From: DAHUZL01 sp035533215
GTDB taxonomy: Bacteria; Chloroflexota; Dormibacteria; Aeolococcales; Bog-877
Length of the DNA stretch: 64,000 nucleotides
Assembly (NCBI GenBank): GCA_035533215.1
Contig: DATLUG010000031.1
Location: 22,815-86,814, forward strand
Direction of reading: 5' to 3'
Position numbers and translations under genes: made by a program. Each line of letters begins with the position of its first letter. The stretch's first letter is position 1. The notes under the pieces were generated by a model, which made no database searches, was not told the DNA's origin, and saw nothing but the letters and a program-made list of their open reading frames with translations. Below are positions 1-8,174 of this stretch, piece after piece.

Positions 1-1084
1 CGTCGTGGATGGCGCAGCTCTGGCTGGTGATGGCGTCGTCGAAGTCCAGCACCAGCTCGCCCTCCCTGACCAGGTGGGCCGCCACCTGGGCGACGTTGCG
101 GCTGTAGACCTGGCTGGCCGCCACCGGCACCGTGGCGGGCAGGTTGCGCCAGCCGATGATCGTCACCCCGTGCCGGGAGACCTCCTCGCCCGCGACGGTC
201 AGCTCGCAGTTGCCGCCGGTGTCGGCGGCGCCGTCGACGATCACCGAGCCCGCTCGCATCGCCTTCACCATGGCGTCGGTGACCAGCACCGGCGCCCGCC
301 GCCCGGGGATCGCGGCGGTGGTGATCACCACGTCGCTGTCCGCCACCCGCTGGGCGACCAGCTCCCGCTGGCGGGTGAGGAACTCCTCGCTCTGGGCGCC
401 GGCGTAGCCGCCGGTCCCCTCCTGCGCGTCCAACTCCAGCGCCACGAAGCGGGCTCCCAGGCTGGTCACCTCCTCCTTGGCCGCCGCCCGGACGTCGGTG
501 GCCTCGACCACCGCGCCGAGTCGCCTCGCGGTCGCGATCGCCTGCAGCCCGGCGACGCCCGCCCCCATCACGAGGATCCGGGCGGGGGCGATGGTGCCGG
601 CGGCGGTCATCTGCAGGGGCAGGATCTTGGGCAGCCGGGCCGCCGCCAGCAGCACCGCCTTGTAGCCGGCCAGCGAGGCCTGCGAGGAGAGGGCGTCCAT
701 CCCCTGGGCCCGGCTGATGCGGGGCACCAACTCGAAGCTGAAGGCGGTGATCCGGCGCTCGACCAGGAGACGCAGCACCGCCGCCGGGGTGGTGGCCGGC
801 AGGAAGCCGACCAAAACCGAGCCCAGCGGGAGCAGCTCGGCCTCCTCGGCCGACGGCGGCTGCACCCGGCACACCAGCCGCGCGCCGGCGAGGCAGCCGG
901 CGAGATCGGGGGCGACGGTGGCCCCGGCCGCGGCCATGGCCTCGTCGGGACAGCCGGCGCCCGCGCCCGCGCCCGTCTGGACGACGGTGGTGAGCCCGAG
1001 CGGCGCCAGCCGGCGGATCGAGTCCGGGGTGGCCGCCACCCGGCGCTCCCCGGGCGCCGTCTCTCGCGGGATGGCGACCTTCAC
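1..1084 (-). CDS. pntA: NAD(P) transhydrogenase subunit alpha (3' end outside window)
   Basis: This is the nucleotide-binding alpha subunit of the proton-translocating NAD(P)+ transhydrogenase, which moves hydride from NADH to NADP+ at the cytoplasmic face of the membrane. About 361 codons are visible before the window edge. The N-terminus reads KVAIPRETAPGERRVAATP, the alanine dehydrogenase/PntA signature. RAQGMDALSSQ (residues 125-135) and the Rossmann glycine motif GAGVAG (174-179) follow. The GTG start at 1084 is the only sensible one, and a TAGCAT element lies 7 nt upstream, suggesting a leaderless message. Membrane subunits would be expected downstream, outside the window. Alanine dehydrogenase is a relative, but the AQGMDALSSQ block favours PntA. 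Confidence 0.88.
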   Translation of the reverse strand, partial: MKVAIPRETAPGERRVAATPDSIRRLAPLGLTTVVQTGAGAGAGCPDEAMAAAGATVAPDLAGCLAGARLVCRVQPPSAEEAELLPLGSVLVGFLPATTPAAVLRLLVERRITAFSFELVPRISRAQGMDALSSQASLAGYKAVLLAAARLPKILPLQMTAAGTIAPARILVMGAGVAGLQAIATARRLGAVVEATDVRAAAKEEVTSLGARFVALELDAQEGTGGYAGAQSEEFLTRQRELVAQRVADSDVVITTAAIPGRRAPVLVTDAMVKAMRAGSVIVDGAADTGGNCELTVAGEEVSRHGVTIIGWRNLPATVPVAASQVYSRNVAQVAAHLVREGELVLDFDDAITSQSCAIHD

Positions 1085-1091
1085 AGCCGGG

Positions 1092-1097
1092 ATGCTA
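1092..1097 (-). promoter_or_regulatory. -10 element (TAGCAT) for a leaderless pntA message
   Basis: On the minus strand TAGCAT ends 7 nt before the GTG at 1084. This spacing would put the transcription start at or next to the start codon. No Shine-Dalgarno sequence is visible. The call rests on the same arrangement recurring in front of several other genes here. Confidence 0.45.
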
Positions 1098-1139
1098 CCG
1101 GAGCGGTCCCGGCGGCGACCCGGCCGTGCCCCGGTCCGC

Positions 1140-1145
1140 CATGCT
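1140..1145 (+). promoter_or_regulatory. -10 element (CATGCT) for a leaderless otsA message
   Basis: CATGCT is followed by 6 nt and then the GTG at 1152. It differs from the TAnnnT consensus only at the first base, and CATACT is used in the same way before the GTG at 52077. Confidence 0.4.
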
Positions 1146-1151
1146 AGGCGG

Positions 1152-2651
1152 GTGCCTCTGCTGGACTCGTACCTGCGCCAGGTGCTCGGCGGCCGCAGGC
1201 CGATCGTGGTCGCCAACCGTCCCCCGGTCGACAGCCACCAGTCTGCGGATGGGACCGAGCGGATCACCCGCGGGGGCGGTGGCCTGGTCACCGCGATGGG
1301 GGCGCTGGCGCGGGCCACCGACGCCGTCTGGGTGGCCGCCGAGCGCGGCGAGGCCGACCGCCGCCTCGCCCAGCGCGGGGGGGGCGATGCTCCCACCACC
1401 GTCACCACCGACGACGGCGAACGGTTCCGGGTGGCCTACGTCGCCACCGACCCCGCCGCCTACGCTCGCTACTACAACGAGATCAGCAATCCCCTGCTGT
1501 GGTTCATCCAGCACTACCTCTGGGACCTCGGCCGCCAGCCGATCCTCGACGCCCGCACCGAGCAGGCCTGGCGGGACGGCTACCTGGTCGTCAACGAGGC
1601 CTTCGCGGAGCGGGTGGTGGCGGAGGCCGAGCGGCTGGACCAGCCGGTGCTGGTCCTGACCCAGGACTACCACCTCTACTGCCTGCCCCAGCTGGTGCGG
1701 GCGCGCCTCCCCCAGGCCCGCCTCCAGCATTTCATCCACGTGCCCTGGCCCACCCCCCAGTACTGGAAGGTGCTGCCCCGGCACATGCGCGACGGCATCG
1801 TCGTGGGACTCCTCGGCAACGACATCGTGGGCCTGCAGACGTCGCTGGACGTGCGCAACTTCCTGCTCACCTGCGAGGAGAACCTGGGGCTGGCGGTCGA
1901 CCATCGGGAGCGCACGGTCTTCGTCGACGGCCGCTCGGTGTGGGTGCGTCCGTATCCGATCTCCATCGACGTGCCCCAACTGGAGGCGCTCGCCCGCCAC
2001 GAGGAGGTGCTCCGGCAGGAGGCGCTGATCGCCGCCTGGCGCCCGGAGTACCTCATCCTGCGGGTCGACCGCACCGACCTCAGCAAGAACATCGTGCGCG
2101 GGTTCCTCGCCTACGAGCGACTCCTCGAGACCCACACCGAGCTGCGCGGGCGAGTCGTCTTCTGGGCCTTCCTGCAGCGCTCACGGCAGAACGTCGATGC
2201 CTATCGCTCCTACCTCGGCGCCGTGGTGGGCACCGCCGCCCGGGTCAACCGCCGCTTCCAGACCGGGGCCTGGATGCCGATCCGACTGGAGGTGGAGGAG
2301 AACATGTACAAGGCGGTCGCCGCCTACAAGTCGTTCGACGCCCTCTTGGTCAACCCGATCTACGACGGCATGAACCTGGTCGCCAAGGAGGGGGTGGTCT
2401 GCAACACCCGCGGCGGGGTGCTGGTGCTGAGCGAGAACGCCGGCTGCCACGAGGAGCTGGGGAACTCCGCCCTCACCATCAACCCCTTCGACATCGACCA
2501 GACCGCCGAGGCCCTCCGCTTCGCCCTCACCCTGCCCGAGGGGGAGCGCCAGCACCGCGCCCAGGAGCTCCGCCAGACCGTCCGCAGCGCGGACATCACC
2601 CGCTGGATCACCCAGCAGCTCCAGGACCTGCGCGACCTGCTGGGCGACTGA
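1152..2651 (+). CDS. otsA: Alpha,alpha-trehalose-phosphate synthase (GT20 family)
   Basis: Glycosyltransferase family 20 enzyme of 499 aa, expected to join UDP- or ADP-glucose to glucose 6-phosphate to give trehalose 6-phosphate in the cytoplasm. The glycine loop TRGGGGLVTAM sits at residues 39-49. TQDYHLYCLP and HVPWPTP follow in the acceptor half. The C-terminal half has RVDRTDLSKN and the nucleotide-sugar motif DGMNLVAKE, with the usual final NPFD block. The frame is open further upstream, but that stretch overlaps pntA antisense, so the GTG at 1152 is chosen. The phosphatase gene otsB converges on it with a 23-bp gap. Glucosylglycerol-phosphate synthase belongs to the same family and cannot be excluded. 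Confidence 0.87.
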   Translation: MPLLDSYLRQVLGGRRPIVVANRPPVDSHQSADGTERITRGGGGLVTAMGALARATDAVWVAAERGEADRRLAQRGGGDAPTTVTTDDGERFRVAYVATDPAAYARYYNEISNPLLWFIQHYLWDLGRQPILDARTEQAWRDGYLVVNEAFAERVVAEAERLDQPVLVLTQDYHLYCLPQLVRARLPQARLQHFIHVPWPTPQYWKVLPRHMRDGIVVGLLGNDIVGLQTSLDVRNFLLTCEENLGLAVDHRERTVFVDGRSVWVRPYPISIDVPQLEALARHEEVLRQEALIAAWRPEYLILRVDRTDLSKNIVRGFLAYERLLETHTELRGRVVFWAFLQRSRQNVDAYRSYLGAVVGTAARVNRRFQTGAWMPIRLEVEENMYKAVAAYKSFDALLVNPIYDGMNLVAKEGVVCNTRGGVLVLSENAGCHEELGNSALTINPFDIDQTAEALRFALTLPEGERQHRAQELRQTVRSADITRWITQQLQDLRDLLGD

Positions 2652-2674
2652 CCGGCGGGGCCGGCGGGCGGTCC

Positions 2675-3502
2675 TCACGCCGCCAGCTGCGCCAGCAGCT
2701 CGGCCCAGGTCCGGGGACCCGCCAGCACCCCGGTCGCCACCCGGAGCAGGGCGCGGGGCGTCTCCGGCCCGGTGACCGCGAGGGCGGCCGCCACCGCCAG
2801 GCCGGGCCGGCCGGCGAGGAGCCGGAGGGCGGGGACGTCGCCCCGGTCGTCGCCGGCGAACACCGCCGCGGCGGGACGGGTCGCCTCCAGCAGGCCCAGG
2901 AGCGCTGTCCCCTTGGAGCAGCGCAGCGGCGGCACCAGCTCCAGGACCAGACGTCCGCGGACCAGCTTGAGCCCGACGCTCCTCGCCAGCTGCCGCAGCT
3001 CGATCGCCAGCCGGCGCTCCAGGGGCACCCGCTGACCGACCACCTCGCGGAGGTGGACCGAGATCCCCCAGGGCTTCCGCACCACCCGGACCCCCGGGGG
3101 CGAGCCGACGACGGCGCGCTCGACCGCGGCCGTCACCCCCTCCCAGTCGTGGGCCCACTGGCGCAGCCAGGCGACGGCCCTGGCATCGGGGCGCGCCTCG
3201 CCGTCGACCCACCGCTCCAGCCCGTAGCTGCCGATGAGGGTGAGGCCGGGGATCGGGCACAGCTGCGCGAGCAGGGTGGCGTGGCGGCCGCTCACCACCG
3301 CCACCGGGGTCCGGTCCACCAGCCGCTCCAGCGCCCGCCGCGCGGTGGGGAGCATCGCCGACCGGGTGGGGTCGGTCACGATCGGCGCCAGGGTGCCGTC
3401 GAAGTCGGAGGCGACCAGGCAGCGCCCCGCCGCCACCATCGGTCGCAGCCTGGAGACCAGCTCCGCCGGCGCGTGGCGGAGTCGGCAGGCCGTGGGCGAC
3501 AT
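2675..3502 (-). CDS. otsB: Trehalose-6-phosphate phosphatase (HAD family)
   Basis: HAD-superfamily phosphatase of 275 aa, expected to remove phosphate from trehalose 6-phosphate, the product of the convergent synthase. HAD motif I is SDFDGTLAP (residues 32-40). Motif II is VVSGRHA near residue 69, and the metal-binding motif IV is GDDRGDV near residue 215, where most family members have GDDxTDE. The ATG at 3502 follows GGAGG with 3 nt spacing and also lies 8 nt after a TACCAT element. The longer reading frame would run into the divergent gene at 3553. Confidence 0.85.
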   Translation of the reverse strand: MSPTACRLRHAPAELVSRLRPMVAAGRCLVASDFDGTLAPIVTDPTRSAMLPTARRALERLVDRTPVAVVSGRHATLLAQLCPIPGLTLIGSYGLERWVDGEARPDARAVAWLRQWAHDWEGVTAAVERAVVGSPPGVRVVRKPWGISVHLREVVGQRVPLERRLAIELRQLARSVGLKLVRGRLVLELVPPLRCSKGTALLGLLEATRPAAAVFAGDDRGDVPALRLLAGRPGLAVAAALAVTGPETPRALLRVATGVLAGPRTWAELLAQLAA

Positions 3503-3540
3503 CAGCCTCCATGGTAGGTAGAGCGCGAGCGGCGATCGGG

Positions 3541-3546
3541 TACTCT
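3541..3546 (+). promoter_or_regulatory. -10 element (TACTCT) for a leaderless message
   Basis: TACTCT, 6 nt, then the ATG at 3553. The gap between the divergent starts at 3502 and 3553 is only 50 bp, leaving almost no room for a leader on this side. Confidence 0.5.
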
Positions 3547-3552
3547 CAAAGC

Positions 3553-3957
3553 ATGCCGCCGCCGGAGCGTGCCGTGCCTGCCGCCGACGAGTCGTTGCGC
3601 GGGATCGTGGACGCACTCGCCGACGAAGCCGGCGCGCTCCTCCGCGCCGAGGTGCGGCTGGCCCGGGCGGAGCTGCTGGCGACCCTCCGGCGCGCCGCCT
3701 GGCTCCTCGCCGGGGCGGTGGTGGCCCTGGTCGGCTTCGGCTATCTGGTCGGCTTCGGGCTGGCGATCCTGATCGCCTGGCGGGGCAACCACACCCTGGT
3801 CGCCGGGATCGTCGCCGGGGCCTTCCTGCTGGTGGCGCTGGCCGGGGCCGCGGTCGCCGTCGGACACCGTCATCTGGCCCCCCTGGCGCTGACCCGCGCC
3901 AGCCTTCGGGAAGACGTGGAATGGGCGAGAGCGCAGACCAAGCGCGCCAGGCCGTAG
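3553..3957 (+). CDS. Holin-X/phage-holin-family-like membrane protein
   Basis: Small membrane protein of 134 aa with an amphipathic N-terminal helix (residues 12-45, rich in Arg, Glu and Ala) and two hydrophobic helices (about 49-76 and 81-103). This architecture, LRGIVDALADEAGALLRAEV followed by a helical hairpin, is that of the actinobacterial Holin-X family (phage_holin_3_6), whose chromosomal members have no proven lytic role. The next gene overlaps it by 37 nt and resembles DUF3618; such pairs are common in Actinomycetota. The ATG at 3553 is set by the adjacent -10 element. Function is unknown, possibly envelope-associated. Confidence 0.65.
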   Translation: MPPPERAVPAADESLRGIVDALADEAGALLRAEVRLARAELLATLRRAAWLLAGAVVALVGFGYLVGFGLAILIAWRGNHTLVAGIVAGAFLLVALAGAAVAVGHRHLAPLALTRASLREDVEWARAQTKRARP

Positions 3958-4415
3958 CCGATACCCGCCTGCGGATGGCGGCGACCCTGGAGCGGCTCGA
4001 GCGCCGCCTTCGGGCCGACCTCGACCTGCGTCAGCGGCTGCGCCGCGAGGGCCCCCGGCTGGCGGCGACCGCCGCGATCGTGGTCACGGTCGGCACCGCG
4101 GTCTGGCTGCGCCGGCGGCACCGCCCGGGGCCGGATGCCGCCCCGGCCACGGCGGCGGAGTGGTTCGCCACCATGCCCAGGGCGTGGCAGGAGCAGCTCC
4201 AGCAGCTGGTCGAGGCCGGCGGCGGGGCGGGGGCCGCCGACGGGCGGCGTCCGGGGCGAAGGAGCGGGCGGCCCCTCTGGCAGACGGCGGCGCTGACCTC
4301 CGCCCGGGTCGTCCTCCCCCGCCTTCTCGCCGCCCGCGGCCGTTCGCGGTCAGCCGGGTCCGGGGGTCAGTCTCGACGGTCCTCGCTGGGTGGGAACGCC
4401 GGCCGCTCCGGCTGA
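3921..4415 (+). CDS. DUF3618-like membrane-anchored protein
   Basis: A 164-aa protein. Its N-terminal heptad-like helix QARQAVADTRLRMAATLERL resembles DUF3618, and one transmembrane segment follows at residues 47-63. The rest is Ala/Arg/Gly-rich and of low complexity. The start lies 37 nt inside the holin-like gene, so the two are probably co-translated. No enzymatic motif is visible. DUF3618 assignment is by pattern only. Confidence 0.55.
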   Translation: MGESADQARQAVADTRLRMAATLERLERRLRADLDLRQRLRREGPRLAATAAIVVTVGTAVWLRRRHRPGPDAAPATAAEWFATMPRAWQEQLQQLVEAGGGAGAADGRRPGRRSGRPLWQTAALTSARVVLPRLLAARGRSRSAGSGGQSRRSSLGGNAGRSG

Positions 4416-4420
4416 CGGGC

Positions 4421-5281
4421 ATGAGCGGCGCCCCCGCGTCCGTCGCCACCGCCGGTTCGGCGCAGGACCCGGCTGTCGCGGTCCGCGGGCTCACCAAGCG
4501 CTACGGCAACTTCACCGCGGTGGACGGGATCGACCTGGTCATCGCCAGGGGCGAGATCGTCGGCCTGCTGGGCCCCAACGGGGCGGGCAAGACCACCACC
4601 CTGCGGATGCTGTCCGGCCTCCTGCACCCGTCGGCGGGCACCGCTCGGGTGGCGGGCACCGACATCCAGCGCGACCCCCGCCGCGCCAAGGCCCGGCTGG
4701 GGTATCTGGACGAGGAGCCGATCGTCTACCCGAACCTCACCGGCCGTGAGTTCCTGGAGTTCGTCTGCGACCTCTACGGCGTCCCCGGCGGAGCCGAGCG
4801 GCGCGACCGGGTGCAGCGGCTCCTGCGCCTCTTCGAGCTCGCCGACAAGCAGGACGAGCTCATCGCCGGGTACAGCCATGGGATGCGCCAGAAGATCGGC
4901 CTGGCCTCGCTGCTCGTGCACGGGCCCGAGGTGCTCCTCCTCGACGAGCCCACCAATGGTCTCGACCCGCGCTCCGCCCGGCGGGTCAAGGACCTGCTCC
5001 AGGAGCTCAGCCGTCGGGGCGTCACGACGGTGCTGTCCACCCACATCCTGGAGATCGCCGAGGCGCTCTGCGACCGGGTGGCGATCATGGAGCGCGGTCG
5101 CATCATCGCCATCGGGACCCTGGACGAGCTGCGCCGGGGGACCGACCAGGCCGGAGCCAGCCTGGAGGACCTCTTCCTCACCCTCACCGGCGGCCCGGAG
5201 TCGCGAGCCCTGGTCGACCGGCTGCTGGGGGAGGGCACCGCCGCCCGGCCGGTCGGCGGCCGGTCGGGGAGGGCTCCCTGA
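4421..5281 (+). CDS. ABC transporter ATP-binding protein (exporter type)
   Basis: ABC ATPase of 286 aa. Walker A is GPNGAGKTT (residues 51-59), the signature is YSHGMRQKIGLA, Walker B is VLLLDEPTNGLD, and the H-loop is STH. The variant signature and the helical region between Walker A and the signature are typical of ABC-2-type drug, lipid or Na+ exporters. It starts 5 nt after the DUF3618-like gene, and the permease follows directly. Substrate cannot be read from the sequence. Confidence 0.9.
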   Translation: MSGAPASVATAGSAQDPAVAVRGLTKRYGNFTAVDGIDLVIARGEIVGLLGPNGAGKTTTLRMLSGLLHPSAGTARVAGTDIQRDPRRAKARLGYLDEEPIVYPNLTGREFLEFVCDLYGVPGGAERRDRVQRLLRLFELADKQDELIAGYSHGMRQKIGLASLLVHGPEVLLLDEPTNGLDPRSARRVKDLLQELSRRGVTTVLSTHILEIAEALCDRVAIMERGRIIAIGTLDELRRGTDQAGASLEDLFLTLTGGPESRALVDRLLGEGTAARPVGGRSGRAP

Positions 5282-5358
5282 GCGCCCACGACCCCGCCGC
5301 CCAGGGGTGGGGCGGGGCAGAGCGGCGCGCCCCCCTCACGGCGATCGTCGTCGCCGAC

Positions 5359-7164
5359 GTGCGGAGCGCCTGGAACCGCCTCCAGGTGCGCACCCGCACC
5401 CCCCTGCGCCTGGCCGGCTACCTCGCCATGCTGCTGGCCCTGGGCGCGGTGGCCGGGGCGCTGACCTACGGGATCGGGTTCGGGGTCGGCACCGTGGCCG
5501 CCCGGGCCTCCACCGGCCTGCTCACCGCCGCCCTCACCGGCTATGCGGTCCTGACCCTGGTGCTGGGCCTCTCCAGCGTGATCACCGCCTTCTTCCTCGG
5601 CAGCGAGCTGACCCTCCTCACCCTGGCCCCGCTCGACATCTCGGTGATCTTCCTGGCCCGCCTGCTGGTGGCGGTCCGCACCAACGCCCTGCTGGGGCTC
5701 CTGCTCCTCGTCGGTCTGGCCGGGTTCGGCACCGCCCACCGCGCCGGGCCGATGTTCCTGCTGCTCGGGGTGGTGGTGGCGCTCTCCCTCCCGATCGCGA
5801 CCACCGCGCTCCAGCTCCTGATCCTGGCGGTGGTGCTGCGCCTGGTGCCGCCCCGGATCGCCCGCGACGTCGCCAACGTGGCGGGCGCCTTCGTGACGGC
5901 GGTGCTGTACGTCGGGTGGCTGGTGCTCACCCGATCGGGCGGACACCGGCTTGCTGCCGCCATCCCCCCGCGGGCGGCGCTCAGCTCGGTGGTGGCCCTC
6001 GGTCGGCGCGGCGCCTGGCTCCCCACCGCCTGGCCGGCGCATGCGCTCGCGGACGCTGCCGCCGGCCTCTGGGGGGGGGCCACCAGCTGGCTCCTCCTCA
6101 CCGTCGGTGCCACCGCCCTGGTGGTCGCCGCCGCCCACCTCGCCTACAGGCGGGCCCTGGTGTCGGGGATGGGGGCGATGGCGGAGGCCGCGCCCCGGCG
6201 CCGGAGCGCGCGCCGTGCCGCCCGCCGCCGGGCGACCGAGACCGCCGACGGGGGGCGCGAGTCGGACCGCGGCCAGGGGGACGGCGCGGCGCCGGAGGGC
6301 TGGTCGATGGCGGCCGCGCTGGAGGGTGTCGGCTTCCGCCACGCGCCCGCGGGCGCTCGCCCCGGGGCCAGGCCCCGCCCCCGGCTGACCTCGGCGATGG
6401 CGCGGAAGGACTGGCGGTCGCTGCGCCGCGACCTGCGCCGGCTGGGACGGCTGGTCCCCGCGCTGGTGGTGGCCTTCGCCTACCCCGCAGTGGCGGTCCC
6501 GTCGCTCCACCTCGGCGGCGGGGGCGGCCTCAGCTTCTGGGAGGGGGTGGCGGTGACGCCGTTCGTGCCCTTCCTCCTGTCCGAGGTGCTGGCGGTGCCC
6601 GCGGTCCCGCTGGAGGGGCGGGCGATCCAGCTCCTCCGCCAGAGCCCGATCTCGGCCGCCAGCCTGGTGCGGGCCAAGGTCGCCAGCACCGCCCTGCTGG
6701 TGGCCGGGCTCAGCCTGCCGGTCGCGCTCGCGATCGGCGTCATCCGCCGCGGCAGCCCGGCGGAGCTGGCCATCCTCGCGGTCGGCATCGTCTGGCTGGC
6801 CCTGGGGCTGGTCGCGGTCGCCGTCGGCGCCGGCGCCGCCGCCCCCAACTACGGCGCGGCCGACCCCCGCCGGGCGGTCCGGGGGGTGGGCCTCCTGGTC
6901 GCCAACCTCGTCGGCCTCTGGTTCGTCGCCTCGTCGCTGCTGGCGGGGACCTATCTGCTCGCGATCCTGCGGGTGCCCGGCTCCCACCTTCTCCACGCGA
7001 TCCTGCCCGGGGCGATGATCGCCGCGACCGGCCCCGACCCGTCGATCATCCTCATCCCCCTGCTCCTGCTCGGGTCCGGTGCGCTGGCGGTGGGGATGGT
7101 GGTGGCGGTCGGCATCCGCCGTCTGGCCCGCTGGGAGCCGTCGCTGGGGGACGGCTCGGGGTAG
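5359..7164 (+). CDS. Large ABC-2-like transporter permease
   Basis: Membrane protein of about 601 aa with at least a dozen hydrophobic stretches. They are arranged in two halves around a charged cytoplasmic linker (about residues 275-345, rich in Arg, Ala and Gly). It lies just downstream of the ATPase and is its presumed permease. The GTG at 5359 gives MRSAWNRLQ; the frame is open back to the ATPase stop and codes ITAIVVADVRSAW-like sequence, so translation may begin slightly upstream from an unusual codon. No close family name is recognised. Confidence 0.75.
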   Translation: MRSAWNRLQVRTRTPLRLAGYLAMLLALGAVAGALTYGIGFGVGTVAARASTGLLTAALTGYAVLTLVLGLSSVITAFFLGSELTLLTLAPLDISVIFLARLLVAVRTNALLGLLLLVGLAGFGTAHRAGPMFLLLGVVVALSLPIATTALQLLILAVVLRLVPPRIARDVANVAGAFVTAVLYVGWLVLTRSGGHRLAAAIPPRAALSSVVALGRRGAWLPTAWPAHALADAAAGLWGGATSWLLLTVGATALVVAAAHLAYRRALVSGMGAMAEAAPRRRSARRAARRRATETADGGRESDRGQGDGAAPEGWSMAAALEGVGFRHAPAGARPGARPRPRLTSAMARKDWRSLRRDLRRLGRLVPALVVAFAYPAVAVPSLHLGGGGGLSFWEGVAVTPFVPFLLSEVLAVPAVPLEGRAIQLLRQSPISAASLVRAKVASTALLVAGLSLPVALAIGVIRRGSPAELAILAVGIVWLALGLVAVAVGAGAAAPNYGAADPRRAVRGVGLLVANLVGLWFVASSLLAGTYLLAILRVPGSHLLHAILPGAMIAATGPDPSIILIPLLLLGSGALAVGMVVAVGIRRLARWEPSLGDGSG

Positions 7165-7183
7165 GAGGGGCGCGGACCGGGAC

Positions 7184-7189
7184 TACGAT
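7184..7189 (+). promoter_or_regulatory. -10 element (TACGAT) for a leaderless CDF exporter message
   Basis: TACGAT, then 6 nt (GGCGGG), then the ATG at 7196. The element lies 19 nt past the stop of the permease gene, so the exporter probably has its own promoter. Confidence 0.5.
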
Positions 7190-7195
7190 GGCGGG

Positions 7196-8143
7196 ATGAG
7201 CCCGCGCTCCCGCGATCGGCGCCTGGCGCAGGCCGCCGGCCTGGCCGCGGCGGTGCTGGCGATCGAGCTGGTGGCCGCCCTCCTCGCCCATTCGGTCGCG
7301 CTCCTCGCCGATGCCGGCCACGTCGGCGTCGACGTGCTCGCCCTCGCCTTCGCCGCGGTGGCCGCCCACCAGGCGGCTCGCCCTCCCACCGGGCGCCAGA
7401 CGTACGGCTACCACCGGGTCGGGGTCCTCGTCGCCCTCGCCAACGCGGTCCTCCTGCTGGTGGTGGTCGGCGGCGTCGCGGTCCTGGCGGTGGCCCGGCT
7501 GGAGCACCCGGGGCGGCCGGTCGCCGGGATCATGCTGGCGGCGGCCTGCCTCGGCATCCTGGCCAACGGCGTGAGCGCGGTCTGGCTGCGGGGCGACGGT
7601 TCCCTGAACGTGCGAGCGGCGCTCCTGCACGCCGGCGCCGACGTCGCGGCGGGCCTGGCGGTGGTGGTGGCGGCGCTGGCCATCCTCGCCACCGGCTGGC
7701 GGCAGGCCGACCCGGTCCTCTCGCTCGCGATCTCGGCCCTGATCGCGGTGATGGCGGTGCGGCTGGTCCGCGAGGTGGTCCAGGTCCTGCTGGAGTCGGT
7801 GCCGCCGGGGGTGGCCCTGCTCGACGTGGAGCGGCTGATCCTCGCCACCCCCGAGGTGGTGGCCGTCCACGACCTCCACATCTGGGCGCTCACCGCCGAG
7901 CACCGAGCCCTCTCCTGCCACCTCACCGTCGCCGATCAGAGCCTCCCCGATGCCGAGCACCTGGTGCAGGGGCTCTCGGACCGGCTCTGCGACCGCTTCC
8001 AGCTGCGCCACACCACCATCCAGGTGGAGGCGTGCCACCCCTGCCCGCCCGGCCTCTGCGCCGGCGAGGGCGTCGCCCACCACAACCACCCCCACCAGGT
8101 GGCGCAGCTGGCCGGCGCGGGCCCGCCGCGACCCCGGAGCTGA
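7196..8143 (+). CDS. Cation diffusion facilitator (CDF) metal exporter
   Basis: CDF-family antiporter of 315 aa, expected to export Zn2+ or a similar divalent cation in exchange for protons. Six hydrophobic segments are visible. The two HxxxD metal-site motifs are present: HVGVD in TM2 (within DAGHVGVD) and HAGAD in TM5. A cytoplasmic domain follows (VAVHDLHIWALT). The tail is rich in Cys and His (CHPCPPGLC, then HHNHPH), an addition that could bind metal. It stands alone and is convergent with the molybdenum hydroxylase gene. Confidence 0.9.
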   Translation: MSPRSRDRRLAQAAGLAAAVLAIELVAALLAHSVALLADAGHVGVDVLALAFAAVAAHQAARPPTGRQTYGYHRVGVLVALANAVLLLVVVGGVAVLAVARLEHPGRPVAGIMLAAACLGILANGVSAVWLRGDGSLNVRAALLHAGADVAAGLAVVVAALAILATGWRQADPVLSLAISALIAVMAVRLVREVVQVLLESVPPGVALLDVERLILATPEVVAVHDLHIWALTAEHRALSCHLTVADQSLPDAEHLVQGLSDRLCDRFQLRHTTIQVEACHPCPPGLCAGEGVAHHNHPHQVAQLAGAGPPRPRS

Positions 8144-8158
8144 CGGCCCCGGGGGCCG
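8144..8158. terminator. Possible small hairpin between convergent genes
   Basis: CGGCCCC and GGGGCCG form a 7-bp inverted repeat immediately after the CDF stop codon and before the end of the converging gene. No T-tract is present, so termination is only inferred from position. Confidence 0.3.
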
Positions 8159-8174
8159 CGGCGGCGCCCTCCGC

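Noticed and set aside
4774..6996. Minus-strand frame of about 740 codons
   Set aside because: Antisense to the ABC ATPase and permease; composition is Gln/Asp/Glu/His-rich and no start signal or domain is present.
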